Shown piece by piece: positions 51,126-59,652 of a stretch of DNA of 64,000 bases. The DNA comes from Amycolatopsis coloradensis. Lineage in GTDB: Bacteria > Actinomycetota > Actinomycetes > Mycobacteriales > Pseudonocardiaceae. Position 1 is the stretch's first letter. Every line of letters begins with the position of its first letter. The DNA lies in contig NZ_CP150484.1 of assembly GCF_037997115.1 (NCBI RefSeq), positions 7,288,610-7,352,609 of the forward strand, given 5' to 3'. A model generated the notes under the pieces. The model saw only the letters and a list, made by a program, of their open reading frames with translations, did not search any database and was not told the DNA's origin. Made by a program: the position numbers and the translations under genes.

Positions 51126-51596
51126 CTAACCCAAAGCCAACTCCCCCACCACCTGGTCCCCGCTCATCTCCCCGGTCAACCGGAACCCGAGCCTCAGGTA
51201 GAAGCGCTCGGGTCCGTCGCCGCCTGGGTGCCAGCAGGCGGTGAGACGGTCGCCGCCCCGGCGGCGGATCTCGGCGGCCACGGCCTCGACCGCGAACCTG
51301 CCGTAGCCCCGGCCCTGCTCGCCTGCCGCGATGTTGAGCCGCCAGAGGCCCGAGCGGATGTCCGCGCCCGTTCCGTCGCCGGCGAAGTCGATGTCCAGGA
51401 AGGCCATGAGGAACCCGACCAGCCGATCACCGTCGAAGATGAGTCGAGGCCACGCGACGCCGGGGTGCACGTAGGCCTCGGCGAGGGACTTCACCACCGG
51501 CGCGACCAAAGGGCTTTGCTCCGGTTGGACCTTCAGTTCGATCGCGGCGTCGATGTTGGCGGCGGTGACCTCGGCCAACCGGAGCGTGCTCGTCAT
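51126..51596 (-). CDS. GNAT family N-acetyltransferase
   Basis: 156 residues. DGDRLVGFLMAFLDIDFAGD is the central strand and GEQGRGYGRFAVEAVAAEIR the acetyl-CoA pyrophosphate loop (Q/RxxGxG/A). RFYLRLGFRLTGE closes the fold. Resembles diamine/spermidine acetyltransferases. ATG 51596. Acts in the cytosol on a small amine; substrate not assigned. Confidence 0.9.
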   Translation of the reverse strand: MTSTLRLAEVTAANIDAAIELKVQPEQSPLVAPVVKSLAEAYVHPGVAWPRLIFDGDRLVGFLMAFLDIDFAGDGTGADIRSGLWRLNIAAGEQGRGYGRFAVEAVAAEIRRRGGDRLTACWHPGGDGPERFYLRLGFRLTGEMSGDQVVGELALG

Positions 51597-51617
51597 GTTC
51601 GAACCGTAAACCGGTCA

Positions 51618-51793
51618 TCAAGCGAATTCGTCCAGCACTGCCTGGATCACGTGCTTCGCGTTGCCCGCCATCAACTCGTTGGTCATGTCGTCGCCCAACC
51701 GGAAGCCGGATGGCCGACCGTTAATCCGGCCCACCGAGGGAACTGCGCCGCGATCAGCTTCCGTACGAGATTCTCGTCGACCACGACGGACAT
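51618..51793 (-). pseudogene. Remnant of an aminoglycoside-phosphotransferase-like gene
   Basis: The start MSVVVDENLVRKLIAAQFPR and WAGLTVGHPASGW resembles the beginning of APH-fold kinases. It meets a stop, and the other frame resumes with FRLGDDM and ends AGNAKHVIQAVLDEFA, like the last helix. About 200 residues are missing, including the kinase catalytic loop. Confidence 0.6.
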
Positions 51794-51821
51794 CCAACCA
51801 CCGCACGGGCATCATCGGACC

Positions 51822-52368
51822 ATGCCGATCCTCACCGGCCCCGAGCCGCTCACCCCGGAGGCCACCGTCCGTCCGGCCCGGCCTCGGCGAGGAGGACGCC
51901 GTGCTCGACCTCCTCGCCGAGGCCGCCGCCTGGCTCGCCGGACGCGGAATCCACCAGTGGCCGCAACGCTTTCCCCGGAAGTCGGTACACCACCAGATCC
52001 AGGCGGGCGAGGCATTGCTGGTCATCGGGCACGGCAAGCCCATCGCGACCTGCGTGGTGACCGAGGCGGATCCCGAACTCTGGGGCGAGAACACTGAACC
52101 GGCCTTCTATCTGGGCCGCCTCGCGGTGGCGCGGGAAGCGGCCGGAGCCGGGCTCGGGAACAGGCTCATCGACTGGGTCGGCGAGAAGGCCGCGGTTCAC
52201 CACAAGGCCTTCGTCCGGGTGGCGACCACGAGGGACAATCCGGCCTTGCGCGGGCTCTACGAGCGCAGGGGTTTCGAGCACGTGGCCGACCCGCCCGAGG
52301 CGAAATGGCCCACCAGCCTCTACGAAAAGGCGGCCGGGTCACGGCAAGCCGAGGATTTCCGGCCGTGA
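51822..52368 (+). pseudogene. GNAT family acetyltransferase with an N-terminal frameshift
   Basis: The first 17 codons from ATG 51822 (MPILTGPEPLTPEATVRPA) look like a GNAT start, but the body is in the next frame: GLGEEDAVLDLLAEAAAWLA, QAGEALLVIGHGKPIATCVV, RLAVAREAAGAGLGNRLIDW and GLYERRGFEHVADP. Removing one C from the GGCCCGG run near 51877-51881 joins them perfectly. Alternatively translation begins at GTG 51901, which has an excellent AGGAGG 6 bases upstream, but that product lacks the first strand. Sequencing error is possible. It overlaps the convergent thioesterase by 30 bp. Confidence 0.65.
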
Positions 52369-52764
52369 AGCGTATTTCCGCCAGTGCCGTCCCGGATCCG
52401 GGACCAGCCGTCGCCTTTCGAGATCCAGCAGTCCGGAAAGGCTCTCCACCTCGGCCACGACGGCGCCGTCCGGTGTCACGAATTCCTGGACGACCCGGGA
52501 CACCTTGCCCGGCTCCCAGGTGAACCTGGTCAGGACGTCGATCCGCGCGCGGGCACGCAGTTCCCGGCGGAACCGGATCGTCGTTTCGAGGTTGACCGGG
52601 CCGAGGTTCCCGGCCTTGAGCTCCAACGGGTCCACGCCCGCCGCCCAGACACACTCCCAGCGCGCGTGGTCGGCGTACGCCAAGTAGGCCGGGCCGCGTA
52701 CGTGACCGTTGATGTCGAGATCGTCGGTGCGGATGTCGATGGTGACGCGAAGAGGTTCGGGCAC
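52339..52764 (-). CDS. Acyl-CoA thioesterase (4HBT hot-dog fold)
   Basis: 141 residues. IRTDDLDINGHVRGPAYLAY carries the catalytic aspartate region of 4-hydroxybenzoyl-CoA-type thioesterases; WECVWAAGVDPLELKAGNLG and TTIRFRRELRARARIDVLTR follow. Cleaves an acyl-CoA in the cytosol; chain specificity unknown. ATG 52764, 27 bp after the AraC-type gene on the same strand. Confidence 0.9.
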   Translation of the reverse strand: MPEPLRVTIDIRTDDLDINGHVRGPAYLAYADHARWECVWAAGVDPLELKAGNLGPVNLETTIRFRRELRARARIDVLTRFTWEPGKVSRVVQEFVTPDGAVVAEVESLSGLLDLERRRLVPDPGRHWRKYASRPEILGLP

Positions 52765-52791
52765 CTCCCGATCTTCGCCCCGGCGGGCCGC

Positions 52792-53568
52792 TCAGTCTGG
52801 AACGTTTCGGCCAGTCCAGGACCGCACGAGCGCGCCGGGCGAAACGCCCGACAGCCGGCGGCACTCGCGCCCGAGATGCGACTGATCCGCGTAGCCCACA
52901 TCGGCGGCGACGTCGGCGAGCGACGAGCCACCCCGTACGACGGTCTCGAGCCGCGTGAGAAACCGATGGAAGCGCAGCACCCGCTGCAGCTCCTTGGGAC
53001 CGACACCGACGTCGTGCCGCACATGCCGCCGAAGGCCGCGCTCACTCACACCCAGCTCGGCGGCCACCCGGTCGGTACGAGCACCGGGCGCACGCAGCGC
53101 GCGAGCGGCCGCGAGAGACAGCCCGTCCACCTCGACGTCCCGAAGCCTTTCGGCGACCAGCGATTCCAGCACCGATCGCGCCTCACCCGGCGCTCCGCAT
53201 TCGGCCAGCCTGGCCTCCGCGCGGCGAGCACCAGCGGGCAACAGGTCGCGCAACGGGGTGGCACCCGCTCCCAACTCCGTCATCGGCAGGCCCAGCACCG
53301 CGCCGCCGACGCCGCACCGCAGGCGCAGCCCGGCGGTCCACTCCGCCGTCGGCAGCTCGTGCCGCAGCACCCCGCGCACCGTGGTGACCGCGGCGAGCAT
53401 CGTCCCGTCCCAGACGAGGTCCACACAGCCGTCCGGGAACACCCGCAGCGGACGACGACAGCCCACCAGGCCCGTCCAGGCGCACTCGACCACGCCGACC
53501 ACGGCCGCGACCGGCGTGCTCTCGCGGTACACCGAACGGCCCGAACGGCGACGCAGCGGGACACCCAC
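52792..53568 (-). CDS. AraC-family regulator
   Basis: 258 residues. The C-terminal double HTH is VAAELGVSERGLRRHVRHDV and LADVAADVGYADQSHLGREC with RRLSGVSPGALVRSW. The N-terminal domain (VFPDGCVDLVWDG, GLRLRCGVGGAVLG) matches the DUF6597-like sensor of this subgroup. GTG 53568 was chosen because the sequence before it lacks family residues; that start is uncertain. May control the adjacent thioesterase. Confidence 0.88.
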   Translation of the reverse strand: MGVPLRRRSGRSVYRESTPVAAVVGVVECAWTGLVGCRRPLRVFPDGCVDLVWDGTMLAAVTTVRGVLRHELPTAEWTAGLRLRCGVGGAVLGLPMTELGAGATPLRDLLPAGARRAEARLAECGAPGEARSVLESLVAERLRDVEVDGLSLAAARALRAPGARTDRVAAELGVSERGLRRHVRHDVGVGPKELQRVLRFHRFLTRLETVVRGGSSLADVAADVGYADQSHLGRECRRLSGVSPGALVRSWTGRNVPD

Positions 53569-53634
53569 GTCCGGCAGTATGCCCCGCCCACCGACAAGAT
53601 GCGCTCCACCTGATCTTGCTGAAGACTTGCCGCC

Positions 53635-54354
53635 GTGCTGCGACCGGTGCTCGACCCGTCCCCCGCCGAGTGGATCTCCCCCAGGCTCGGCGGGACGTTC
53701 GGCGCGGCGGGCCGCACGGTTCCGCGTGGCTACGCCGCGTACGCGCGCCTCTGCCACCCCGCCGAGCGCGACCGTGGCGGCTGGGCGAGCTGGAGCGAAG
53801 CCGCCGCCGAAACGGGACGGCGTGCCCACGGCGCCATGCAATGGCACGCGCTGGTCGGCTCCCCGGATCCGGTGAATCTCACCGGCTCGCTCTGGCGCGG
53901 CTCACCACCGGGGCGCGGCACACTGCCGTCGCACAGTCTCACCGCGCTGCTGGCCGTTCTCGGCGACCACACGTCCGCGTCGGAAGCCTGGTTCGGCCTC
54001 TGGGACGGCTACGGCTGGGCCGACGAGGCGACGTTGTCCCGCGAGCACCTCGACGCGCCGCGACTGCGCCACCCCGGCCGGGACTACCTGCTCTTCCACG
54101 GACCGTTGACGTCCGCGACGGAACTCGGCTGGCGGCCCCGGCCGAACTGGTTCGAGGCGCAGTCGCCCAACCTGTTCTGGCCGGACGACCGCGCGTGGTG
54201 CGTGGCCACCGAAGTCGACTTCGATTCGACCCTCGTCGCGGGCGAGGAGGCCCTCGTCGACGCCCTGGTCAAGGCACCGGGGCTGGAGGTCTGGCGGATC
54301 GAATCCGACACCTCGCTCGCGGCCGACGGGGACCGGATCAACCAGCTCCCGTGA
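53635..54354 (+). CDS. Conserved hypothetical protein
   Basis: 239 residues, Trp-rich (AMQWHALVG, EAWFGLWDGYGWADEAT, RPNWFEAQSPNLFWPDD, EVWRIESDTSLA). The pattern of a sensor-like YLLFHGPL and WCVATEVDFDSTLVAGE is known to me from uncharacterised actinobacterial proteins. No catalytic motif is evident. GTG 53635, divergent from the AraC-type gene. Confidence 0.82.
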   Translation: MLRPVLDPSPAEWISPRLGGTFGAAGRTVPRGYAAYARLCHPAERDRGGWASWSEAAAETGRRAHGAMQWHALVGSPDPVNLTGSLWRGSPPGRGTLPSHSLTALLAVLGDHTSASEAWFGLWDGYGWADEATLSREHLDAPRLRHPGRDYLLFHGPLTSATELGWRPRPNWFEAQSPNLFWPDDRAWCVATEVDFDSTLVAGEEALVDALVKAPGLEVWRIESDTSLAADGDRINQLP

Positions 54355-54357
54355 GGG

Positions 54358-54732
54358 TCAGCGCTCTTCGATCGAGTCGACCTTCGTCGGGTAGAACGCC
54401 ACGTGGTCCTTGATCTCGGCGACCGCGTCGTGCGGTGCCTCGTAGGTCCAGACGGCGTTCTCGGCGAGGCCGTCACCGGTGCGGATGCTGTAGTACGACG
54501 CGTCGCCCTTGAACGGGCAGTACGTCGCGTGGTCCGTCCGCTCCAGCAGGCCGAAGTCGACGTCGGCACGCGGGATGTAGTGCGCGGGTGGATAGTTCGC
54601 CTCCCGCAGCGTGAGCGCGTTCGCGCTGTCCGCCACGACCTTCCCGCCGACCGTGACGACCACGCGCGCCTTGTTCGGCTCCACCGTGATCGGGTGGGCC
54701 GCGCTGGGCTTCAACACCTTCTTGTCAGACAT
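54358..54732 (-). CDS. DUF427 domain protein
   Basis: 124 residues. PITVEPNKARVVVTVGGKVV, NYPPAHYIPRADVDFGLLER, TYCPFKGDASYYSIR and AVWTYEAPHDAVAEIKDHVA are the conserved DUF427 blocks. Function unknown; often found near regulators or redox genes. ATG 54732. Begins 3 bp after the convergent hypothetical gene's stop. Confidence 0.93.
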   Translation of the reverse strand: MSDKKVLKPSAAHPITVEPNKARVVVTVGGKVVADSANALTLREANYPPAHYIPRADVDFGLLERTDHATYCPFKGDASYYSIRTGDGLAENAVWTYEAPHDAVAEIKDHVAFYPTKVDSIEER

Positions 54733-54769
54733 ACCGGGCACAGCGACGCCGCCCGCGCGGATATTCCCC

Positions 54770-55531
54770 TCAAGGCAGGTAGTACATCGGATTCGGCAGT
54801 TTGACCGGGAACTCGGCGTAACCGCCTTCGAGGTCGCTGAACTGGTCACCGAAGTTGGCGAGGATGGTCGCGCCGGTCGAGGCGATATGCTTCCGCGTGC
54901 CCGATTTGTACTGAACGGTGGTGCAGGTCAGCCCGCACGGCAGATAGTCCGGCGCGGTGGTCTTCGGTTTGAAGAACGCCCCCGCCGGCGCCGGGTAGCC
55001 CTCGTTCGCGAGGTTCTTGAGCGACTGCGGGCCTTGGAATTCGTTGCGCCCGGTCAGGAAGTAGATCTTCACGCCGCGCTGCGCCGCCCAGTTCGCCAAC
55101 TCCAGTACGGGCTTGTTCGCGACGAACGTGCCCTTGTCGATCGCTTCCTGCTGTTTCACCGGGTCGAAGCCGAAGTCGTTGTCCGCTTCCCAGCCGTAGG
55201 TGACCTCGGCGGTGTCGTCGACGTCGAACACGACGGCGGGGTTCTTCACGCCGCGGTCCAGCCGCCGCGTGAGGTAGCGCTTTGCGTCTTCGACCTGGCG
55301 CCGGGTGTCGGAGACGAACCGGCTGCCGTCGGAGTACCGGTGCTTGCCGTCGCTGCCGACGACATCGCCGTAGTAGGCCTTCACGTCGAGCTTGACCTGG
55401 CCGATGTTGGCGGGCTCGTGACCGCGCCGGCCGGCGTCACCGGTGTTCGCGACGGCGGTGGCACCGCCCGCGAGAACGGCTCCGGCGGCCGCGGCGGCGG
55501 CCAGTTTCAGCAGACCGGTGAACCGGCTCAT
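54770..55531 (-). CDS. Secreted HAD-superfamily acid phosphatase
   Basis: 253 residues. Signal peptide (LLKLAAAAAAGAVLAGGATA). HAD motif I is VVFDVDDTAEVTYGWEADND; motif II is VKIYFLTGRNEF; the lysine and motif III lie near SGTRKHIAS and ILANFGDQFSDLEG. Resembles the class B/plant acid phosphatase group. Exported phosphomonoesterase, substrate unknown. ATG 55531, 11 bp after the THUMP-like methyltransferase gene. Confidence 0.9.
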   Translation of the reverse strand: MSRFTGLLKLAAAAAAGAVLAGGATAVANTGDAGRRGHEPANIGQVKLDVKAYYGDVVGSDGKHRYSDGSRFVSDTRRQVEDAKRYLTRRLDRGVKNPAVVFDVDDTAEVTYGWEADNDFGFDPVKQQEAIDKGTFVANKPVLELANWAAQRGVKIYFLTGRNEFQGPQSLKNLANEGYPAPAGAFFKPKTTAPDYLPCGLTCTTVQYKSGTRKHIASTGATILANFGDQFSDLEGGYAEFPVKLPNPMYYLP

Positions 55532-55542
55532 GGAAATGCTCC

Positions 55543-56712
55543 TCACGTCAGCTGTGCGCGGCAAAGGAACGCTACTCCAGAACGACCGATTCTGGTCAGT
55601 ACCAAAGTAGCTTCTTCACCACCACGCGGTTTCAGCTTGCGCCGCAAGGCATCCGGGTCTATATCGAGACCTCGGACAAGAATCTCCAAACGACCGATAT
55701 CGTGCTTTTTCAGCAATACACGAAGGTTCTTCTCGCTGTACGGTCCGTGCTCGAATACCCGGAACGCCCGGATTCCCGGCGGCGGAGTGTCGCCGGTCAG
55801 GTACGCGATACGCTCATCGAGCTGCCACAAACCGTGCCGCGCCGCGTAATGCCGCACGAGTCCGGCCCGGACGACCGCGCCGTCGGGATCGACGATCCAT
55901 TCACCCGGCTCACACGCGGGGATCTCGTCGGGGTCGGCGTCGGTGACCGTCCACTGTGCACCGTCCGAACGCAACACCGTCGCCCGGCGTGACACCGTCG
56001 AGCCCACTCCCCGCCACAGGCACGCCTCACGGACCTGACCGTCCAAAGAGACCAGTTCGACCTCGTCCGCCCAGGGCACGATGGAGAAATCGAGGCCCGG
56101 CGCGCATTTGACCGAAAGCTCGCGTCCCGGATAGGCGTCGACCAGTCCGTCCAGCGGCGGCAGGAAATCGGCGGGCTTCCACGCCCGGCGCCCGGCGGAG
56201 TCACGGCGGGCGGGGTCGGCGACGACGACCGATGCCCGGCTGACCGGCCGCAAGGCGTCGGCCCTGAGCAATGCCGGCGAAACCCCGGCTTCGGAAGCGT
56301 TGTGGCGCGCCATCTCCAGGCGGATCTCGTCCAGATCCGAGCCGAGCGCCTTCGAGGCGACGCGGGCGATCTCGATCAGGTCCGCGCCGACGGAACACGT
56401 CACGTCGTGGACGTCACGGCCGGCGAGCCGCGCAGCCCGGTGCCGGGCGACCAGCGTGGCGCTGGCCTGCTGGAGGGCGTCGCCGGTGAACAGCCACGAG
56501 CCCGCGGAGTCCAGTTTGGCCGACGACTTCCGCCGCAGCACCACCGTTGCCAGTACCGCGGCCGCGTGGTCCGGGGCGATCCGGCGCACGGCGGCGACGT
56601 CGGCGATGCGGGTCTTGTCGGTCAGTGGCAGGGACGAGCATTCGGCGAGCGCCGCGCTTCCCGCGCCGGAGCGCAGGAAGGCGACGTCGTCGAGGGTGAA
56701 CTGGTACGGCAA
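55543..56712 (-). CDS. THUMP-like class I methyltransferase (Rv3037c-like)
   Basis: 389 residues. VHDVTCSVGADLIEIARVAS and VLGSDLD-like ALGSDLDEIRLEMARHNASE form the SAM site; ASVVVADPARRDSAGRRAW contains a DPxR-like loop; the C-terminal third (GPYSEKNLRVLLKKHDIGRL) is a THUMP-like domain. In M. tuberculosis the equivalent gene is in the methylglucose lipopolysaccharide region. Substrate unproven; an RNA substrate is the alternative given the THUMP-like end. TTG start at 56712, one base after the upstream stop. Confidence 0.85.
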   Translation of the reverse strand: MPYQFTLDDVAFLRSGAGSAALAECSSLPLTDKTRIADVAAVRRIAPDHAAAVLATVVLRRKSSAKLDSAGSWLFTGDALQQASATLVARHRAARLAGRDVHDVTCSVGADLIEIARVASKALGSDLDEIRLEMARHNASEAGVSPALLRADALRPVSRASVVVADPARRDSAGRRAWKPADFLPPLDGLVDAYPGRELSVKCAPGLDFSIVPWADEVELVSLDGQVREACLWRGVGSTVSRRATVLRSDGAQWTVTDADPDEIPACEPGEWIVDPDGAVVRAGLVRHYAARHGLWQLDERIAYLTGDTPPPGIRAFRVFEHGPYSEKNLRVLLKKHDIGRLEILVRGLDIDPDALRRKLKPRGGEEATLVLTRIGRSGVAFLCRAQLT

Positions 56713-56713
56713 C

Positions 56714-57676
56714 CTACGATCGCTTGGTACCGGTGATCATCACGTTGTAGAACAGTTCGCGCGGCAGCACCTTGGCGAGCAGCTTCTTGTCCAGAGCGGA
56801 CAGCCGCAGCCACAGCCGGTACGCGAACAGACGCCAGCGCAGGGTCAGCTTCTCCTGCGGCACGGCGGCTTCGAAGGTCCGGATCGGCCAGCCCGCGAGC
56901 GCCGCGGCGAACTCCTCGGTGACCGCGCGGACGTCCTGCGCGCCCGCGCCGCGGGCCATCGACTCCAGTTCGGACGGGTCGAAGGTGTGGATGTCGACCA
57001 CGGCCTCCAGCGCGGCCGCGCGGGAGGACTCGTCGAGTTCCTCTTGCGGACGCCGCCAGCCGTTCAGCACCGGGAGCTTGGTCAGGTTGGTGGTGAGGTA
57101 CCACGTGATCTGGCCGAGCTTGCGCGCGTAGAAGTCGCCGACCTTGGTCGGCTCGCCCGCGAAGACGAACCGTCCGCCCGGCTTCAGCACCCGCAGCACC
57201 TCGGCGAACGCCGCGCGGACGTCCGGGATGTGGTGCAGCACGGCGTGCCCGACGACGAGGTCGAAACTGTTGTCCTCGTACGGGATCCGCTCCGCGTCGG
57301 CGACCCGGCCGTCGACGTCGAGGCCGAGGTTCTCGGCGTTGCGCAGCGCGACCTGCACCATGCCCGGCGAGAGGTCGGTGACCGAACCCTTCTTGATCAC
57401 CCCGCCCTGCATCAGGTTGAGCAGGAAGAAACCGGTACCGCTGCCCAGTTCCATCGCGGTCGGGTACGGCTGGCCGTCTTCACCGGCGACGGCGTTGAAC
57501 ACGTCCGTCGCGTAGGAGATGCAGCGCTCGTCGTAGGAGATGGACCACTTCTCGTCGTAGGTCCCGGCTTCCCAGTCGTGGTAGAGCACGTTGGCGAGCT
57601 TGGGGTCGTCGAAGGCGGCCTTGACCTCTTCGGCGGTGGCGTGCGGATTCGGCGCCGGATCGTTCACCTGCGTCAT
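56714..57676 (-). CDS. SAM-dependent methyltransferase (Rv3038c-like)
   Basis: 320 residues. TAMELGSGTGFFLLNLMQGG is motif I; SVTDLSPGMVQVALRNAENL and VVGHAVLHHIPDVRAAFAEV with VLKPGGRFVFAGEPTKV follow. It lies between the THUMP-like methyltransferase and an enoyl-CoA hydratase gene, the order seen in M. tuberculosis (Rv3037c-Rv3038c-Rv3039c). Function unknown; a lipid or polysaccharide substrate is plausible. ATG 57676. Confidence 0.88.
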   Translation of the reverse strand: MTQVNDPAPNPHATAEEVKAAFDDPKLANVLYHDWEAGTYDEKWSISYDERCISYATDVFNAVAGEDGQPYPTAMELGSGTGFFLLNLMQGGVIKKGSVTDLSPGMVQVALRNAENLGLDVDGRVADAERIPYEDNSFDLVVGHAVLHHIPDVRAAFAEVLRVLKPGGRFVFAGEPTKVGDFYARKLGQITWYLTTNLTKLPVLNGWRRPQEELDESSRAAALEAVVDIHTFDPSELESMARGAGAQDVRAVTEEFAAALAGWPIRTFEAAVPQEKLTLRWRLFAYRLWLRLSALDKKLLAKVLPRELFYNVMITGTKRS

Positions 57677-57681
57677 CGCGC

Positions 57682-58461
57682 TTACTTCCCCTCGAAGGTG
57701 GCCTTGCCAGGACCGTTTTCGATGAACGACTTCATGCCGTTGCGCTGGTCTTCGGTCGCCCAGAGCGCGGCGAAGAGGTGGGATTCGAGTTTGAGACCGC
57801 TCGCGAGGTCGGTGTCGAGACCACCGTCGATGGCGGCCTTCGCGGCGCGCAGCGCCACGGCCGGGCCGTTCGCGAACTGCGAGGCCCACTTGTGCGCGGC
57901 GGCGTAGACGTCGTCCGGCGCCACGACCTCGTCGAGGATGCCCAGCGCGAGGGCCTCTTCGGCCTTCACGAACCGGCCGGTGAACACGAGGTCCTTGGTC
58001 TTGCTCGGGCCGATGAGCCGCGCCAGGCGCTGGGTGCCGCCGGCGCCCGGGATGACACCGAGCTGGATCTCCGGCTGGCCGACCTTGACGTTGTCGCCGG
58101 CGATCCGGCGGTCGGCGGTCAGCGCGAGTTCGAGCCCGCCACCCAGCGCGTAGCCGGTGATGGCCGCGACGACCGGCTTCGGGATGTTCGCGATGGTGGC
58201 CAGCGACGCCGTCAACGCCGCGCCGAACTTCGCGATCTCCGGGTAGGTGCGCTCGGCCATCTCCTTGATGTCCGCACCGCCCGCGAAGGTCTTCTCGCCG
58301 CCGTAGAGGATCACGGCGCGCACGTCGTCGCGCTCGGAGGCCTCACGGGCCGCTTCGGCCAGCTCGGCCTGCACCTGGTTGTTCAGCGCGTTGACCGGCG
58401 GGCGGTCCAGCCGGATCGTGCCGACCCCGCCTTCGACCTCGAGACTTACGAACTCTCCCAC
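57682..58461 (-). CDS. Enoyl-CoA hydratase (EchA17-like)
   Basis: 259 residues, full-length crotonase. GGEKTFAGGADIKEMAERTY and AAITGYALGGGLELALTADR are the oxyanion-hole segments; the catalytic glutamates are in VKVGQPEIQLGVIPGAGGTQ. Hydrates trans-2-enoyl-CoA in beta-oxidation. Counterpart of Rv3039c by position and sequence. ATG 58461. Five bp upstream of the methyltransferase gene. Confidence 0.93.
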   Translation of the reverse strand: MGEFVSLEVEGGVGTIRLDRPPVNALNNQVQAELAEAAREASERDDVRAVILYGGEKTFAGGADIKEMAERTYPEIAKFGAALTASLATIANIPKPVVAAITGYALGGGLELALTADRRIAGDNVKVGQPEIQLGVIPGAGGTQRLARLIGPSKTKDLVFTGRFVKAEEALALGILDEVVAPDDVYAAAHKWASQFANGPAVALRAAKAAIDGGLDTDLASGLKLESHLFAALWATEDQRNGMKSFIENGPGKATFEGK

Positions 58462-58516
58462 GCCGTCCTCCTTAACCGTCCAAGACAGATTGCAGGCTAC
58501 CGGTCAGTACGACCCG

Positions 58517-59329
58517 TCAGCGGCGACGGGCGAAGAAGCGATCACCGGACCGTTCGAGCAGGAGGTCCTGATCGAACGTCTTGGACAGGTTGTCGCTGGT
58601 CACGACGTCGTCCACGAGTCCGGAGGCGACCGCGCGGCCGTCGCGCAGCAACAGCGCGTGGGTGAATCCCGGCGGGATTTCTTCCACGTGATGGGTGACG
58701 AGCACCATGGCCGGGGCCTCGGGGTCGAGTGCCAGCTCCGAAAGGCGGGCGACGAGGTCCTCGCGGCCGCCGAGGTCGAGGCCGGCGGCGGGCTCGTCGA
58801 GCAGCAGCATCTCCGGGTCGGTCATCAGCGAACGCGCGATCAGCGTCCGCTTGCGCTCGCCTTCCGACAGTGTGCCGAAGGTGCGGTCGGCCAGGTGCGC
58901 GATGCCGAGCGCGCCCAGGAGCTCCATGGCGCGGTCGGTGTCGAGGCTGTCGTATTCCTCACGCCAGCGGCCGACGACGGCGTAACCGGCGCTCACCACG
59001 ACGTCGACGACGCGCTCCTCACCCGGCACACGCTGAGCGATCGCGGCCGAGGTGAACCCGATCCGCGGGCGCAGCTCGAAGATGTTGACCTTGCCGATCC
59101 GGTCGCCGAGCAGGTCGACCGTTCCGGTGGTCGGGTGGAGCTCGGCCGCGGCCAGCCGGAGCAGGGTGGTCTTGCCCGCGCCGTTCGGGCCGAGCACCAC
59201 CCAGCGCTCGTCCAGTTCCACGGTCCAATCGAGGTCGGCGAGGAGGTCGTTGCCTGTTCGGCGGACCCCGACACCGGTCATCCTCACCACGAGGTCGTCA
59301 AGTTCGCTGGGCTGGATCGGCTCGCTCAC
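58517..59329 (-). CDS. ABC transporter ATP-binding protein (Rv3041c-like)
   Basis: 270 residues. Walker A is VVLGPNGAGKTTLLRLA; the signature is TLSEGERKRTLIARSLM; Walker B is LLLDEPAAGLDLGG; the switch histidine is in LVTHHVEEIPPGF. No permease gene is next to it, so it may work with distant membrane proteins or in another ATPase role (MolC/ModF-like). GTG 59329. Upstream and divergent is the cysteine leader peptide. Confidence 0.9.
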   Translation of the reverse strand: MSEPIQPSELDDLVVRMTGVGVRRTGNDLLADLDWTVELDERWVVLGPNGAGKTTLLRLAAAELHPTTGTVDLLGDRIGKVNIFELRPRIGFTSAAIAQRVPGEERVVDVVVSAGYAVVGRWREEYDSLDTDRAMELLGALGIAHLADRTFGTLSEGERKRTLIARSLMTDPEMLLLDEPAAGLDLGGREDLVARLSELALDPEAPAMVLVTHHVEEIPPGFTHALLLRDGRAVASGLVDDVVTSDNLSKTFDQDLLLERSGDRFFARRR

Positions 59330-59450
59330 GCGCCCATTGTGTCCGCACTCGCGCGCGTGTGTGCACCGGGCCGCCGGTCGGGGGAAAGCGGCTGGTCCAG
59401 GAAGTGGGACGAAGCGACTCTTGGCAGGACACTGTGGCACCATCGACGGC

Positions 59451-59567
59451 GTGATCAGGTCCGTGTCCGCCGCCTTCCCCGTCATCGGGGGCTCTTTCTG
59501 GCGCCGCCGGACCATCGACCTGCTCCTCGTCGCCTCGTGCGGGTGTACCACCGCGCGACACGGCTGA
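59451..59567 (+). CDS. Cysteine-containing leader peptide upstream of cysteine dioxygenase
   Basis: 38 residues from GTG 59451, ending RRRTIDLLLVASCGCTTARH. The pattern RR-x-[IV]-DL followed by a Cys-rich tail matches the leader peptides that precede sulfur-metabolism operons in Streptomyces and mycobacteria. In the mycobacterial cases, cysteine starvation stalls the ribosome at the Cys codons and changes expression of the coupled gene. It ends 85 bp before the dioxygenase start, so control of that gene by cysteine supply is likely. Confidence 0.65.
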   Translation: MIRSVSAAFPVIGGSFWRRRTIDLLLVASCGCTTARHG

Positions 59568-59652
59568 GTTCCCCTCTTCCGACGGCACCTCCGTGTCGCG
59601 CCGCGTTCGGCCCTGCCTTCCGAGCCCGCGAACCTTCACGAGGAGCCTCTCC

